From an uncultured Olsenella sp. (GTDB taxonomy: Bacteria > Actinomycetota > Coriobacteriia > Coriobacteriales > Atopobiaceae), in NCBI GenBank assembly GCA_900316105.1, contig ONBR01000008.1, positions 82,273 through 146,272 on the forward strand: a stretch of DNA of 64,000 bases, written 5' to 3'. How positions within the stretch are numbered: the first letter of the stretch is position 1; each line of letters begins with the position of its first letter. Made by a program: the position numbers and the translations under genes. Below the pieces are notes generated by a model. That model ran no database searches, was not told where the DNA came from, and saw only the letters and a list, made by a program, of their open reading frames with translations. This document shows, one piece after another, positions 51,188 through 60,567 of this stretch.

Positions 51188-51895
51188 TTACTCCTCCGGA
51201 AGGATGTGGAAGTCAAGCGTGGCGATATCGGCAGCGAAGCCCTTGACGGTATCGACGGAAAGCTCCATCGGGGTCTTGCCGCGCTTGAACCACTTCTCCA
51301 GAACGTTGTTGGGGACGGTGATGATGTCGACGCCCATCTGATCAGCCTGGATGATGTTGTAGACCTCGCGCGTGGAAGCCCACAGGATCTCGGTCTTGGG
51401 GCGATCCTTGGTGAGGTCGACGGCATACTTGAAGACAGGGACAGGATCATTGCCGGCATCGGCGGAACGGCCGGCAAAGATGGAGATGTAGCCAGGGACG
51501 TCGGGGTTCAGAGCCTCGGTAACGGCCTTGACCTGGTCCTCGGTATAGACAGCGGTAACGTTGACGTGTACGCCTGCGTCAGAGAGCCTCTTGATGAGGT
51601 CGTAGGTGGGGGTGCCGTCAGTCTTGATGCAGGGGATCTTCACGAAGACGTTCTCGCCCCAGGTCTTGATCTCGTTGGCCTCGACCTCCATCTGGGCCTC
51701 GTCGTCAGCGAAGACCTCGAAGGAGATGGACTTGTCGGGGATGGCCTTGAGCACCTTGAAGGCAAAGTCGCGATAGTTCGTGACGCCACCCTTCTTCATC
51801 AGGGACGGGTTGGTGGTGAAGCCGTCGACGCCCTTCTCGTTCATCTCGAGCATGCCCTCGAGGTTGGCGCCGTCTGCAAAGATCTTAATCGCCAT
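51188..51895 (-). CDS. Transaldolase / fructose-6-phosphate aldolase family
   Basis: 235 residues, the small TalC/FSA-type class I aldolase. IKIFADGANLEGMLEMNEKG, VDGFTTNPSLMKKGGVTNY, FVKIPCIKTDGTPTYDLIKR (Schiff-base Lys of VKIP), VNVTAVYTEDQVKAVTEAL and YISIFAGRSADAGNDPVPVF are visible. It moves dihydroxyacetone units between sugar phosphates. First gene of the talC-transketolase operon; AAGGAAGG before ATG 51895. Whether it is a true transaldolase or an F6P aldolase cannot be decided from motifs alone. Confidence 0.9.
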   Translation of the reverse strand: MAIKIFADGANLEGMLEMNEKGVDGFTTNPSLMKKGGVTNYRDFAFKVLKAIPDKSISFEVFADDEAQMEVEANEIKTWGENVFVKIPCIKTDGTPTYDLIKRLSDAGVHVNVTAVYTEDQVKAVTEALNPDVPGYISIFAGRSADAGNDPVPVFKYAVDLTKDRPKTEILWASTREVYNIIQADQMGVDIITVPNNVLEKWFKRGKTPMELSVDTVKGFAADIATLDFHILPEE

Positions 51896-52035
51896 TGAAT
51901 GTTCCTTCCTTGTCCTATCGCTGGTACCCTAGACGCTTCGCAAAATTGGCTTGCATCGCGCCACTTTCTTCCCACTCTATACGTATTGCTAGGCGAATTT
52001 GACTGACATTCCGCGAAAGTCGATTAAAAATAAGA

Positions 52036-52077
52036 AAGCGTGACGCCCACGTGCTTAAGCACGTGGGCGTCACGCTT
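52036..52077 (-). terminator. 42-nt perfect palindrome, terminator of the xfp-PTS unit
   Basis: AAGCGTGACGCCCACGTGCTT followed directly by its exact complement, a 21-bp stem with no fixed loop. On the minus strand it is followed by TCTTATTTTTAATC, a good T-rich tail 40 bp after the IIB stop. It lies in the 221-bp gap before the transaldolase gene. Confidence 0.8.
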
Positions 52078-52116
52078 GCGGCAAGTTTAGAGCGGCCAAC
52101 GTCGAGGCAATCAGAC

Positions 52117-52413
52117 CTATGCGACGGCGTCCAAAAAGGCCTTCAGGCGCTCGTTAATCTCGACCTTGCTGACGATGTCGCGCACGGCGACGACGTTCTT
52201 GACCTTGTCGTTCTGAGCCAGGTCGTCGGCAAGGTCGCTCATGGTGATCACAAGGTCGCCGTCAAAGCCGTCGATGTCGTCAATGGAGCCCGTGACGGTC
52301 TCGATGGGATAGCCCTCCTCGTTGATGACCTGGTCGCAGACGATCTTGAGCATCTGGGAAGAGCCAATGCCAGCCCTGCAGCAGACGAGAGCCTTGTAAG
52401 TCTTGGAAGCCAT
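52117..52413 (-). CDS. PTS sugar transporter subunit IIB (ascorbate/galactitol type)
   Basis: 98 residues. The phosphocysteine loop is LVCCRAGIGSSQMLKIVCDQ, with the pattern C-x-x-G-x-G-S-S of lactose/ascorbate/galactitol-type EIIB. GFDGDLVITMSDLADDLAQ follows. It receives phosphate from EIIA and passes it to sugar at an EIIC. No EIIC gene lies in this operon or window. The start ATG 52413 overlaps the IIA stop (TAATG). Together with xfp upstream this suggests a pentose- or ascorbate-like sugar acid as the substrate route, which is inference. Confidence 0.85.
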   Translation of the reverse strand: MASKTYKALVCCRAGIGSSQMLKIVCDQVINEEGYPIETVTGSIDDIDGFDGDLVITMSDLADDLAQNDKVKNVVAVRDIVSKVEINERLKAFLDAVA

Positions 52414-52868
52414 TATTTGCTCCTTTCGATGTCGTGGATACCCTCCACGACTTCCTTTGCGCTCTTTGCCTCATCCAGGAGGTCAAAGAGCCTTTTGTCA
52501 CTAAGAAGTCCGAAGAGGCCGGAGAGCGCCTCGAGGTGGTGCTGGGAGCTAGGTGCGCTCAGGGGAAACAGGTAACGGACCGGATCGTTATCTGCATTGC
52601 CGAAGGAAACCGGCTCGTCCAGGACTGTGATTCCCACAGCCTCCTCATGCGCCCCGCACTCGGGGCGGGCGTGTGGAATGGCCACATGCCTGGTGATAAC
52701 GAAGTAGGGGCCATGCTCCTCGGCGCCGCGGATGATGTCATCCACGTATCCCTCGTCGACCGCACCAGTAGCCAGGAGTGGTGCCAGGGACTTGCGTACG
52801 GCATCACGCCAGTCATTGGCATGGACGCCAACCTGCACGTAATCCTCCTTGAGCGCGTCAGAAAACAT
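52413..52868 (-). CDS. PTS sugar transporter subunit IIA (UlaC/fructose type)
   Basis: 151 residues of the PTS EIIA type-2 family. VITRHVAIPHARPECGAHEE carries the active-site His of the PHARP motif. AVGITVLDEPVSFGNADNDP and YLFPLSAPSSQHHLEALSGL follow the family pattern. GGGAGG before ATG 52868 (MFSDALKEDY) supports this start over ATG 52880. It is separated from xfp by a GC-rich hairpin and translationally coupled to IIB. Confidence 0.85.
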   Translation of the reverse strand: MFSDALKEDYVQVGVHANDWRDAVRKSLAPLLATGAVDEGYVDDIIRGAEEHGPYFVITRHVAIPHARPECGAHEEAVGITVLDEPVSFGNADNDPVRYLFPLSAPSSQHHLEALSGLFGLLSDKRLFDLLDEAKSAKEVVEGIHDIERSK

Positions 52869-52888
52869 GGCACCTCCCAACTGAGCGC

Positions 52889-52921
52889 GGGGCCGCCCAG
52901 GTCAACGCCTGGGACGGCCCC
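52889..52921 (-). promoter_or_regulatory. Hairpin between xfp and PTS IIA
   Basis: GGGGCCGCCCAGG, TCAACG, CCTGGGACGGCCCC. It lies directly after the xfp stop with no T-tract on the minus strand, so partial attenuation or mRNA protection is more likely than full termination. Confidence 0.6.
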
Positions 52922-52929
52922 GAAGCTAC

Positions 52930-55440
52930 TTACTCGTCGTTGTCGCCGCCGGTAGAGGACATGGCAGCGGCGGAGTTGTCCTGCTGGTCCACGACGTCGC
53001 GCCAGACCCACTCGGTGAAGCGGGGGTGGTCGAAGCCGTTATCCACGGCGAACTGGAAGGCCTCGTTGCGGAAGGCACGCCACTCGGAGATCTTTTCGGC
53101 ATACTTCTGGGCGTCGATCAGCTCCAGGGCATGAGAGGCCAGGGCCCAGCGATCCATCTCGTTGAGGCGCAGCATGTCGAAGGGGGTCGTCGTGGAGCCC
53201 TCCTCCATGTAGCCGTGCACGTGGAAGTTGTCATGGCCAGGACGGTTGTAGATGAGGCCGTGAATCGTATGGGGATAGGCATGGAAGGCGAAGAGCACGG
53301 GCACGTCGGTACCAAAGAGCTCTGCGAACTTCTCGTCAGAGATCGCCTGATCGTTCTCGTCCGCGTTCTGGATGGCCAGGAGCTTGACGACGTTGACGAA
53401 CTTGACCTTGAGGCCCATGTCCTGCAGGGCGTCAGAGGCAGCCAGGGCCTCGAGCGTGGGAACGTCGCCGCAGGTGGCGATTACGATATCGGGCTTCTCG
53501 CCAGACTGAACGTTGCCAGCCCACGCCCACTCAGCCACGCCATCCTCAAACTCCTTCTGGGCCTCCTCGATGGTCTGGAAGGTAGGAGCGGGCTGCTTAC
53601 CTGCGAAAATCGCATTGATGCAGTTGGTGGACTTGTAGGCCTCCTGGCCGCAGACCAGCAGCATATTGGCATCGGCAGGATAGTAGATGTTCACGACGTG
53701 GTCGTTGTGGAAGTTCTTGTTCAGCAGCAGGTCCACGAAGCCGGGATCCTGGTGGGAGAAGCCGTTGTGGTCCTGACGCCAGACATGGCTGGTCAGCAGG
53801 ATGTTCAGACCGGCGATGGGGGCGCGCCAGGGGATGTGGCGGACGGTAGCCTCGAGCCACTTGGCGTGCTGGTTGACCATGGAGTCAACAACGTGGATGA
53901 AGGACTCGTAGGAGCTCCAGACGCCATGACGGCCGGTGAGGAGGTAGCCCTCCAGCAGGCCCTCACACTGGTGCTCGGAGAGCTGCTCGATGACAGAGCC
54001 AGACTTGGATAGGTAAGAGTCGTTCTCGGGGTCGGCATTGAAGCCGGCATCCCACTGCTTATCCGTCAGGTGGTAGACAGGCTGCAGGCGGTTGGAGGCA
54101 GTCTCGTCAGGTCCGAAGACGCGGAACTTGGTGAGGTTGAGCTTCATGACGTCACGGGTGTAGTTGCCAAAGACGCGAGTGGCCTCGGTAGTGCCGTAGC
54201 CATGGCCCTTCTCGGCAACGGGAATCTCGTAGTCGTGGATGTCGGGAAGCTCCAGATCCTCGCGCAGGAGGCCGCCGTTGGCGTTGGGGTTGGCGCCCAG
54301 ACGCAGGTCACCCTGGGGCATGAACTCGGTCACCTCGGGGCGCAAGGCACCAGTCTCGTCCCACAGCTCCTCGGGCTTGTAGCTACGCAGCCAGCTGCGC
54401 AGGACACGGAAGTGCTCGTGGGTGTCCTTTGCGGATACCAGGGGCACCTGGTGCGCACGCCAGCTGTCCTGGGTCTTCTTGCCGTCGATGTACTTGGGGC
54501 AGGTCCAGCCCTTGGGGGTCTTGAAGACGATCATGGGGTAGGCAGGACGCTCGCTGTTGCCAGCCAGAGCGCTGCGCTTGATGTCGCAGATCTCGTCGAA
54601 GACCTGCTCCAGCAGGGCAGCAAAGCGACGATGGATGGAGAGGTTGGTCTCGTCGTCAAAGCCAGCGACGAAGGTGTAGGGGTGATAGCCCATGCCACGG
54701 AAGAACTCGTTGCGCTCCTCATCGGAGATACGAGCCAGAATCGTGGGGTTGGCGATCTTGTAGCCATTGAGGTGCAGAACAGGCAGGACGATGCCGTCAG
54801 TCAGAGGATTGACGAGCTTGTTGGTCTGCCAGGAGGTGGCCAGGGGGCCAGTCTCGGCCTCACCGTCACCCACGACGGCAAAGGCGAGGAGGCTGGGGTT
54901 GTTCAGTACGGCGCCATAGGCGTGGCTCAGGGTATATCCCAGCTCGCCGCCCTCGTGGATGGAACCGGGGGTCTCAGGTGCGAAGTGGCTGGGGATGCCG
55001 CCGGGATAGGAGAACTGGCGGAAGAACTTCTGCAGACCAGCCTCATCGTTGGTGATCTGGGGATAACGCTCGGCGTAGGTACCGTCGAGCATGGACTGGC
55101 TGGTGCCAGCAGGTCCACCGTGGCCAGGCCCCATGAAGAAGACGACGCTCTGATTGTGGTCGTGGATGAAGCGGTTCACGTGACCCATCAGGAAGTTGAT
55201 GCCGGGAGTGGTGCCCCAGTGACCAACCAGACGGTGCTTGACGTCAGCGCGACCAAAGGGCCTCTCCTTGCCCGTCTGCTCATCCACGAAGTTGCTACGC
55301 ATGAGGGGGTTGCTGCGAAGGTAGATCTGGCCAACCGACATGTAGTTGGCTGCACGCCAATACTTGTCGACCCAGGCGATCTCCTCCTCGGGAACAGGTG
55401 CGTCGACCTTCTTCCAGGGAGTACCCAAATCCTCTGCCAT
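52930..55440 (-). CDS. xfp: Xylulose-5-phosphate/fructose-6-phosphate phosphoketolase
   Basis: 836 residues, typical of the bifidobacterial-type enzyme. [60 protein letters not shown] (ThDP/Mg site), [20 protein letters not shown] and [20 protein letters not shown] are all hallmark blocks. It splits xylulose 5-phosphate or fructose 6-phosphate with phosphate to acetyl phosphate plus glyceraldehyde 3-phosphate or erythrose 4-phosphate, giving ATP through acetate kinase. AGGAG precedes ATG 55440. It is followed by PTS IIA/IIB genes and then the transaldolase-transketolase operon, all in one orientation. Confidence 0.97.
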   Translation of the reverse strand: MAEDLGTPWKKVDAPVPEEEIAWVDKYWRAANYMSVGQIYLRSNPLMRSNFVDEQTGKERPFGRADVKHRLVGHWGTTPGINFLMGHVNRFIHDHNQSVVFFMGPGHGGPAGTSQSMLDGTYAERYPQITNDEAGLQKFFRQFSYPGGIPSHFAPETPGSIHEGGELGYTLSHAYGAVLNNPSLLAFAVVGDGEAETGPLATSWQTNKLVNPLTDGIVLPVLHLNGYKIANPTILARISDEERNEFFRGMGYHPYTFVAGFDDETNLSIHRRFAALLEQVFDEICDIKRSALAGNSERPAYPMIVFKTPKGWTCPKYIDGKKTQDSWRAHQVPLVSAKDTHEHFRVLRSWLRSYKPEELWDETGALRPEVTEFMPQGDLRLGANPNANGGLLREDLELPDIHDYEIPVAEKGHGYGTTEATRVFGNYTRDVMKLNLTKFRVFGPDETASNRLQPVYHLTDKQWDAGFNADPENDSYLSKSGSVIEQLSEHQCEGLLEGYLLTGRHGVWSSYESFIHVVDSMVNQHAKWLEATVRHIPWRAPIAGLNILLTSHVWRQDHNGFSHQDPGFVDLLLNKNFHNDHVVNIYYPADANMLLVCGQEAYKSTNCINAIFAGKQPAPTFQTIEEAQKEFEDGVAEWAWAGNVQSGEKPDIVIATCGDVPTLEALAASDALQDMGLKVKFVNVVKLLAIQNADENDQAISDEKFAELFGTDVPVLFAFHAYPHTIHGLIYNRPGHDNFHVHGYMEEGSTTTPFDMLRLNEMDRWALASHALELIDAQKYAEKISEWRAFRNEAFQFAVDNGFDHPRFTEWVWRDVVDQQDNSAAAMSSTGGDNDE

Positions 55441-55679
55441 ACATTTCTCCTATCGTCGTCAGGGCGATTGCCTTTTGCCACCGCCCACGGAAAACTAGTT
55501 GACTACGGGGCTTGAATAACTTAGCCCGACGTGAAATCGGTGTCAGAGTACCTTGTTTTGCACGAACACACAAACGAGGAAAGAAAATGGCATCACCGAT
55601 TAGGCGATGCCACATAAAAACTTCCTTTGACATGGAAAAGCGAATTGCTAGCCTTCTAATTTCCTATTGCTAGTTCCCA

Positions 55680-56561
55680 TTAGTTATCAATTCTTCCGAA
55701 TCCCTCGCCAAAGGCTTCATGGACCTCAGAAATGATGACTATTGCCTCTGGGTCGATGCGAGAAACGATTTCCTTGAGCAGATGGGTCTCTCCCCTGCCC
55801 ATGACGACCATCAGCACGGGGCGAGGCTCGTTGCTCCACATACCCCTTGCCTCAAGCTCCGTGCAGCCACGATCGAGCTCGTCCATTACCTCGCGGGCAA
55901 TCGCCTCGTGCTCACGAGAGATGACATAGGCGGCTCGTGCGCTAAGGGGACCCTCCAGGACCATATCCATCACGTATCCCGCGACGACGACGGCAACCCC
56001 AGCGTAGAGGGCATTGGTCAGCGAAAAGACCGGGACGGACACGGCAAGCACCACGCAGTCGATAATAATGGATATCACGCCCAGGGAGATTCCCGTCCTC
56101 TTTGCTATGGCCTGGCAGATGATATCGGTACCACCGGTATTACCACCACTCAGGAAGACAATGCCAAGGCCGACTCCGGCAATGACGCCACCCCAGAGCG
56201 CAGAGATGAGGAGTTGCCCCTGAGTGGGAACGGGGACGATAGGCGCCAACAGGTCCATAAAGAGACCCGACGCAATGATGCCCATGATGCTCTTTGACAC
56301 GTAGCCAAGGTCCCGCGTCGACGCGTAGGCATATATCAACAGCAAGATGTTCATGACGATCGTCTGCATACCAACGGGCAGGATAACTCCCATGCTGCGC
56401 GAAACGGCCGCTATGGTCGTCGCCAGACCCGTGATGCCGCCAGCTGCCAGCCCATTGGGAATCTCGAACATATCGACGCCCAGCGCAAAGACAAATGATC
56501 CAGAGATAATAAGTCCCGCCTTGCGAGCTACTTCAAGGCGGGAACTTCCGTGCTCTATCAA
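55680..56561 (-). CDS. YitT family membrane protein (DUF2179 domain)
   Basis: About 293 residues. Five to six hydrophobic segments occupy residues about 12-200, including GLAAGGITGLATTIAA and FLSGGNTGGTDIICQAIAKR, the typical YitT signatures. A C-terminal DUF2179 domain (about 205-285; SARAAYVISREHEAIAREVM, VLMVVMGRGETHLLKEIVSR) follows. Function is unknown in the family. The likely start is TTG 56561, which overlaps the prfB stop (TTGA) and has GGAGGAGAG upstream; an ATG at 56585 inside prfB lacks a ribosome site. It is the third gene of secA-prfB-yitT. Confidence 0.85.
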   Translation of the reverse strand: MIEHGSSRLEVARKAGLIISGSFVFALGVDMFEIPNGLAAGGITGLATTIAAVSRSMGVILPVGMQTIVMNILLLIYAYASTRDLGYVSKSIMGIIASGLFMDLLAPIVPVPTQGQLLISALWGGVIAGVGLGIVFLSGGNTGGTDIICQAIAKRTGISLGVISIIIDCVVLAVSVPVFSLTNALYAGVAVVVAGYVMDMVLEGPLSARAAYVISREHEAIAREVMDELDRGCTELEARGMWSNEPRPVLMVVMGRGETHLLKEIVSRIDPEAIVIISEVHEAFGEGFGRIDN

Positions 56562-57670
56562 CGCTCTCCTCCACCGACAAGCCATCGGTGGTAGCCAACG
56601 ATGAACTTGTCCAAATCGCCATCTGAAAGTACTGAGTCTACATCACCGGTCTCCACCCCGCTGCGTAAATCCTTGACCAGCTGATATGGGTAGAGCACAT
56701 AGCTACGAATCTGGTTGCCCCAGGAAATGTCGGACTGGGGCCCTCGGATCTCCTCGACCTCGTCGGCGCGTTTCTGCAGCTCTAGCTCATAGAGCTTGGA
56801 ACGCAGGACGCTCATGGCGAAGGCTTTGTTCTGAATCTGGCTACGCTCGTTCTGGCAGGTCACAACGATGCCAGTGGGCAGATGCGTGATACGCACGGCA
56901 GAGTCCGTGGTGTTCACGCCCTGGCCACCGTGACCGTGACTGTGATAGACGTCAATCCGCAGGTCGTCAGCGTCGATGTCCACCTCAATGGTGTCAGGCA
57001 GCACGGGTAGGACCTCCACGCCAGCGAATGTCGTCTGACGACGCTTCTTTGCGTCGGTGGGCGAGATGCGGACGAGGCGATGTATGCCGTGCTCCGAGCG
57101 GAGCATGCCGTAGGCGTTTGGGCCACTCACGGTAAAGGTCGCATGGTCGAGGCCAATGACCTCACCCGGGGTCGCGTCGTTGACGGTCACCTTCCATCCG
57201 CGACGGTCACAGTAGGCAAGGTACATGTGGAAGAGCATGTCACACCAGTCTTGGGCTTCCAGACCACCTTGACCAGGATTGATGGTGACGATCGCATCAC
57301 CGTGATCGAGGTCGTCGGTAAACCAACTGGCAAGCTCGAGCTCGGTCAGGTCATCCTCCAGCGAGGACGAGAGGTCCGCAGCCTCGTCAAGAAGGTCCTG
57401 CTCGCCCGTCTCCTGGCCAAGGTCATAGGCAGCCTGAATGTCGTCGAGCTTGGAGCTGGCGCTGGACAGCTGTGAGACCTCGCCTTTCAACTGCGTGAGC
57501 CTTGCCATCACCTTACTGGCATTATCGGCATCGTCCCAGAATCCCTCGGATAGACTCTGGGCCTCCAACTCCTTGATCGTCAGTTCCTTCTGATCGGCAT
57601 GCAGATATCCAGACACCTCGTCTAGGCGTCCGTGGAGGGCGTCGATGTCAGCCTGCGTTATGTCCGCCAT
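56558..57670 (-). CDS. prfB: Peptide chain release factor 2
   Basis: 370 residues in one uninterrupted frame; the N-terminal region shows no TGA or +1 programmed frameshift. The GGQ motif is in GHGGQGVNTTDSAVRITHLP, and GFWDDADNASKVM is the usual early block. The stop-codon recognition tripeptide, normally SPF in RF2, reads SPT here (LVRISPTDAKKRRQTTFAG, about residues 190-208); Thr is the residue RF1 (PxT) has at that place. It terminates translation at TGA/TAA. It lies between secA, with a two-base gap, and a yitT gene that overlaps its stop. Confidence 0.95.
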   Translation of the reverse strand: MADITQADIDALHGRLDEVSGYLHADQKELTIKELEAQSLSEGFWDDADNASKVMARLTQLKGEVSQLSSASSKLDDIQAAYDLGQETGEQDLLDEAADLSSSLEDDLTELELASWFTDDLDHGDAIVTINPGQGGLEAQDWCDMLFHMYLAYCDRRGWKVTVNDATPGEVIGLDHATFTVSGPNAYGMLRSEHGIHRLVRISPTDAKKRRQTTFAGVEVLPVLPDTIEVDIDADDLRIDVYHSHGHGGQGVNTTDSAVRITHLPTGIVVTCQNERSQIQNKAFAMSVLRSKLYELELQKRADEVEEIRGPQSDISWGNQIRSYVLYPYQLVKDLRSGVETGDVDSVLSDGDLDKFIVGYHRWLVGGGER

Positions 57671-57672
57671 GT

Positions 57673-60456
57673 CTACTGGTTCCTACCGTGGCAATTCTTG
57701 AACTTCTTGCCGCTACCGCAGGGGCAGGGATCGTTGCGCCCGACGCCCACGTAGGGGTTGGGGTCATCAGCCTTGCGATAGGTGGCAGCCTTGCCGCCGG
57801 TCGCCTCGGAGCCGGACTTTGGCGCAACGCCCGCCTGAGGGGCACGACGCGTAATCCTGGGGGCACCATTGTCGCCATCGACCTCGGCGGGACCGGAGAA
57901 GTGAGCTCCGCGCAGTCCGTCTTCATCCTCGCGCTCGATCTGTCGAGCCTGGTCGCTTGAGGCGATCTCGATTCTCAGGATGATGCGCAGGAAGTCCTCA
58001 TACATGGTGTTGACCAACTCGGTAAAGGCTGCATATGCCTCGGTCTTGTACTCGACGAGGGGGTCGCGCTGACCGTAGCCACGCAGTCCGATGCCAGTCT
58101 TGAGATAGTCCATCTCTTGCAGGTAGGTCATCCAGCGAGTATCTATGACACGGAGCATCACCTGAGCGGAGAGTGACTGCATAACCTCATCCGAAAGCTT
58201 CTCAGACTTCTCGGAGTAGCAGCGATCGACATACTCCTCCACCTCATCGACGAGTTCGCCACGATCTGGATCGGTGTCGAACTCAGGCAGGTCTTCGCGA
58301 CCGGTCAGACCCATGGCCCACTTGCGCAGACCATCGATATCCCACTCGGAGGGGTCCTGGTCCTCGGGGCAGTACATGTCAACGTTGCGCTGGACGGTAT
58401 CGTGAACTGCATCGCTAATGTGGCCAAGTAGGTCCTTGCCATCCAGAATCTTGTTGCGCTCCTCATAGATGACCTGACGCTGCTTGTTCATAACGTCGTC
58501 ATAGTCGAGGACGTTCTTACGCATGGCGAAGTTGATTTCCTCGACCTTGTGTTGGGCGCTTTCGACTGCCTTGGTGACCATCTTCGACTGAATGGGCATG
58601 TCCTCAGGCATGTCGTACTTTTCCATCATGGCTGCGATGCGGTCCATGCGGTCGCCGCCAAAGAGACGCATGAGATCATCATCGAGAGCCAGGTAGAACT
58701 GGGTCTCGCCGGGATCTCCCTGACGGCCGGAACGACCGCGGAGCTGGTTATCGATGCGTCGGCTCTCGTGGCGCTCGGTGCCAATGACGCAGAGACCACC
58801 GGCTTTCAGAACGTGTTCCCTCTCGATGGAGCAAATGCGCTTTGCCTCGGAAAGGGCTGCCTGGTATACCTCCTCGGACGGAATCTTGGGCTCCTCGCTC
58901 TCAGCACCTGGCGCGTAGTAGCCCTCGCCACGGAGCTCCTGACGCGCAAGCTCCTTGGGATTGCCGCCGAGCAGGATATCCGTACCACGGCCGGCCATGT
59001 TCGTTGCGATGGTGACCGCACCCTCACGGCCAGCCTGCGCGACAATCTGTGCCTCTCGCTCGTGGTACTTTGCGTTAAGGACCTCATGCCTGATGCCGCG
59101 CTTGTCCAGAATGCGAGAGAGTCGCTCCGAGTTCTCGATCGAAACGGTACCGACCAGGCAAGGCTGACCCTTGGCGTGACGGGCGACAACATCGTCGGCA
59201 ACGGCATTGAACTTTGCATCGGCATTCTGGTAGACCAGGTCGTCATGGTCTACACGCTTGACCGGCTTGTTTGGAGGAATGACCTGGACGGGCAGGTTGT
59301 AAATCTCCCTGAACTCCGCGTCCTCAGTCATTGCAGTACCAGTCATGCCGGACAGCTTGTCGTAGAGCCTAAAGTAGTTCTGCAGGGTGATGGTGGCCAG
59401 CGTCTGGTTCTCCTCACGGATGCGCACGCCTTCCTTTGCCTCGATGGCCTGGTGCAGACCCTCGGAGTAACGCCTGCCCTCCATGGCGCGGCCCGTGAAC
59501 TCATCGACGATCTTTACCTCGCCGTCCACGACCATGTACTGCTGATCGCGGTGGAACATGTACTGCGCCTTGAGGGCCTGCTGCAGGTGGTTGACCATCT
59601 GACCAGAGGGATCGGAATAGAGGTCGTCTATGCCCAGACGACGTTCGATCTTTGTCAGGCCCACCTCAGTGGCGGCGATAGTATGCTTGGCCTCGTCCAT
59701 CTCGTAGTCAACGTCGGGGATCAGGTCTCGCACCGCACGAGCAAAGTCCTTGTAGGTGCTCGCAGACTTCGTACCGGCGCCAGAGATGATTAGAGGAGTC
59801 CTGGCCTCATCGATAAGGATGGAGTCGACCTCATCGACGATGGCGTAATTGTGGCCGCGCTGGACACGCATGTTGGCACGCGTGACCATGTTGTCGCGCA
59901 GATAGTCGAAGCCAAACTCGGAGTTCGTGCCATAGGTCACATCCGCGGCGTAAGCAGGCTTCTTCATGTCCAGCCTCATGCCATTCTGCAGAAGGCCGAC
60001 AGACATTCCCATAAAGCGGTAGAGCTCGCCCATCCACTCGCTATCGCGCTTTGCCAGATAGTCGTTGACCGTGACGATGTGCACACCGTCACCAGGGATG
60101 GCGTTGAGGTAGCCCGTCAGAGTCGAGACGAGCGTCTTGCCTTCGCCCGTCCTCATCTCGGCAATCATACCCTTGTGAAGGGCAATACCACCGATGACCT
60201 GCACGTCAAAGTGACGCATGTCCAGTACACGAGAGGATGCCTCACGAACTGCGGCAAATGCCTCCGGGAGGAGGTCGTCGAGTGTCTCACCGTTCGCATA
60301 GCGTTCCCTGAACTGGGAAGTCATCGCGCGCAGCTCGTCGTCAGGCATGGCAGCAAAGCGATCAGCCTGATTGTTGACTTGTTCGCCAATTTTCTCGAAC
60401 TGCTTCAGCTGCTTGTCGGCGCCACGAGAAAGTAGTTTGGTAAACAGATTGGCCAT
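57673..60456 (-). CDS. secA: Protein translocase ATPase SecA
   Basis: 927 residues, full length. Walker A is AEMRTGEGKTLVSTLTGYLN, and YAIVDEVDSILIDEARTPLI is the DEAD-type Walker B. GSNSEFGFDYLRDNM-type sequence is present as GTNSEFGFDYLRDNMV. RGTDILLGGNPKELARQEL and GRSGRQGDPGETQFYLALDD are motifs V and VI. The zinc-binding SecB/lipid-interacting tail GRNDPCPCGSGKKFKNCHGR is retained. It drives Sec export. GAGGATG precedes ATG 60456. It is followed by prfB after two bases. No second SecA was seen in the window. Confidence 0.97.
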   Translation of the reverse strand: MANLFTKLLSRGADKQLKQFEKIGEQVNNQADRFAAMPDDELRAMTSQFRERYANGETLDDLLPEAFAAVREASSRVLDMRHFDVQVIGGIALHKGMIAEMRTGEGKTLVSTLTGYLNAIPGDGVHIVTVNDYLAKRDSEWMGELYRFMGMSVGLLQNGMRLDMKKPAYAADVTYGTNSEFGFDYLRDNMVTRANMRVQRGHNYAIVDEVDSILIDEARTPLIISGAGTKSASTYKDFARAVRDLIPDVDYEMDEAKHTIAATEVGLTKIERRLGIDDLYSDPSGQMVNHLQQALKAQYMFHRDQQYMVVDGEVKIVDEFTGRAMEGRRYSEGLHQAIEAKEGVRIREENQTLATITLQNYFRLYDKLSGMTGTAMTEDAEFREIYNLPVQVIPPNKPVKRVDHDDLVYQNADAKFNAVADDVVARHAKGQPCLVGTVSIENSERLSRILDKRGIRHEVLNAKYHEREAQIVAQAGREGAVTIATNMAGRGTDILLGGNPKELARQELRGEGYYAPGAESEEPKIPSEEVYQAALSEAKRICSIEREHVLKAGGLCVIGTERHESRRIDNQLRGRSGRQGDPGETQFYLALDDDLMRLFGGDRMDRIAAMMEKYDMPEDMPIQSKMVTKAVESAQHKVEEINFAMRKNVLDYDDVMNKQRQVIYEERNKILDGKDLLGHISDAVHDTVQRNVDMYCPEDQDPSEWDIDGLRKWAMGLTGREDLPEFDTDPDRGELVDEVEEYVDRCYSEKSEKLSDEVMQSLSAQVMLRVIDTRWMTYLQEMDYLKTGIGLRGYGQRDPLVEYKTEAYAAFTELVNTMYEDFLRIILRIEIASSDQARQIEREDEDGLRGAHFSGPAEVDGDNGAPRITRRAPQAGVAPKSGSEATGGKAATYRKADDPNPYVGVGRNDPCPCGSGKKFKNCHGRNQ

Positions 60457-60567
60457 ACGTCATCCTCTGTTCGATGATGCATCCGCATCAGTAATCATTG
60501 TCACTAACTAGTAATAGTAACCTCTGCCAACCCATTCATACGGTTTCCAACAGAATCGGCACCAGTC

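Noticed and set aside
56558..57670. Programmed +1 frameshift in prfB
   Set aside because: The N-terminal frame is continuous with no internal TGA, so RF2 is not autoregulated by frameshifting here.
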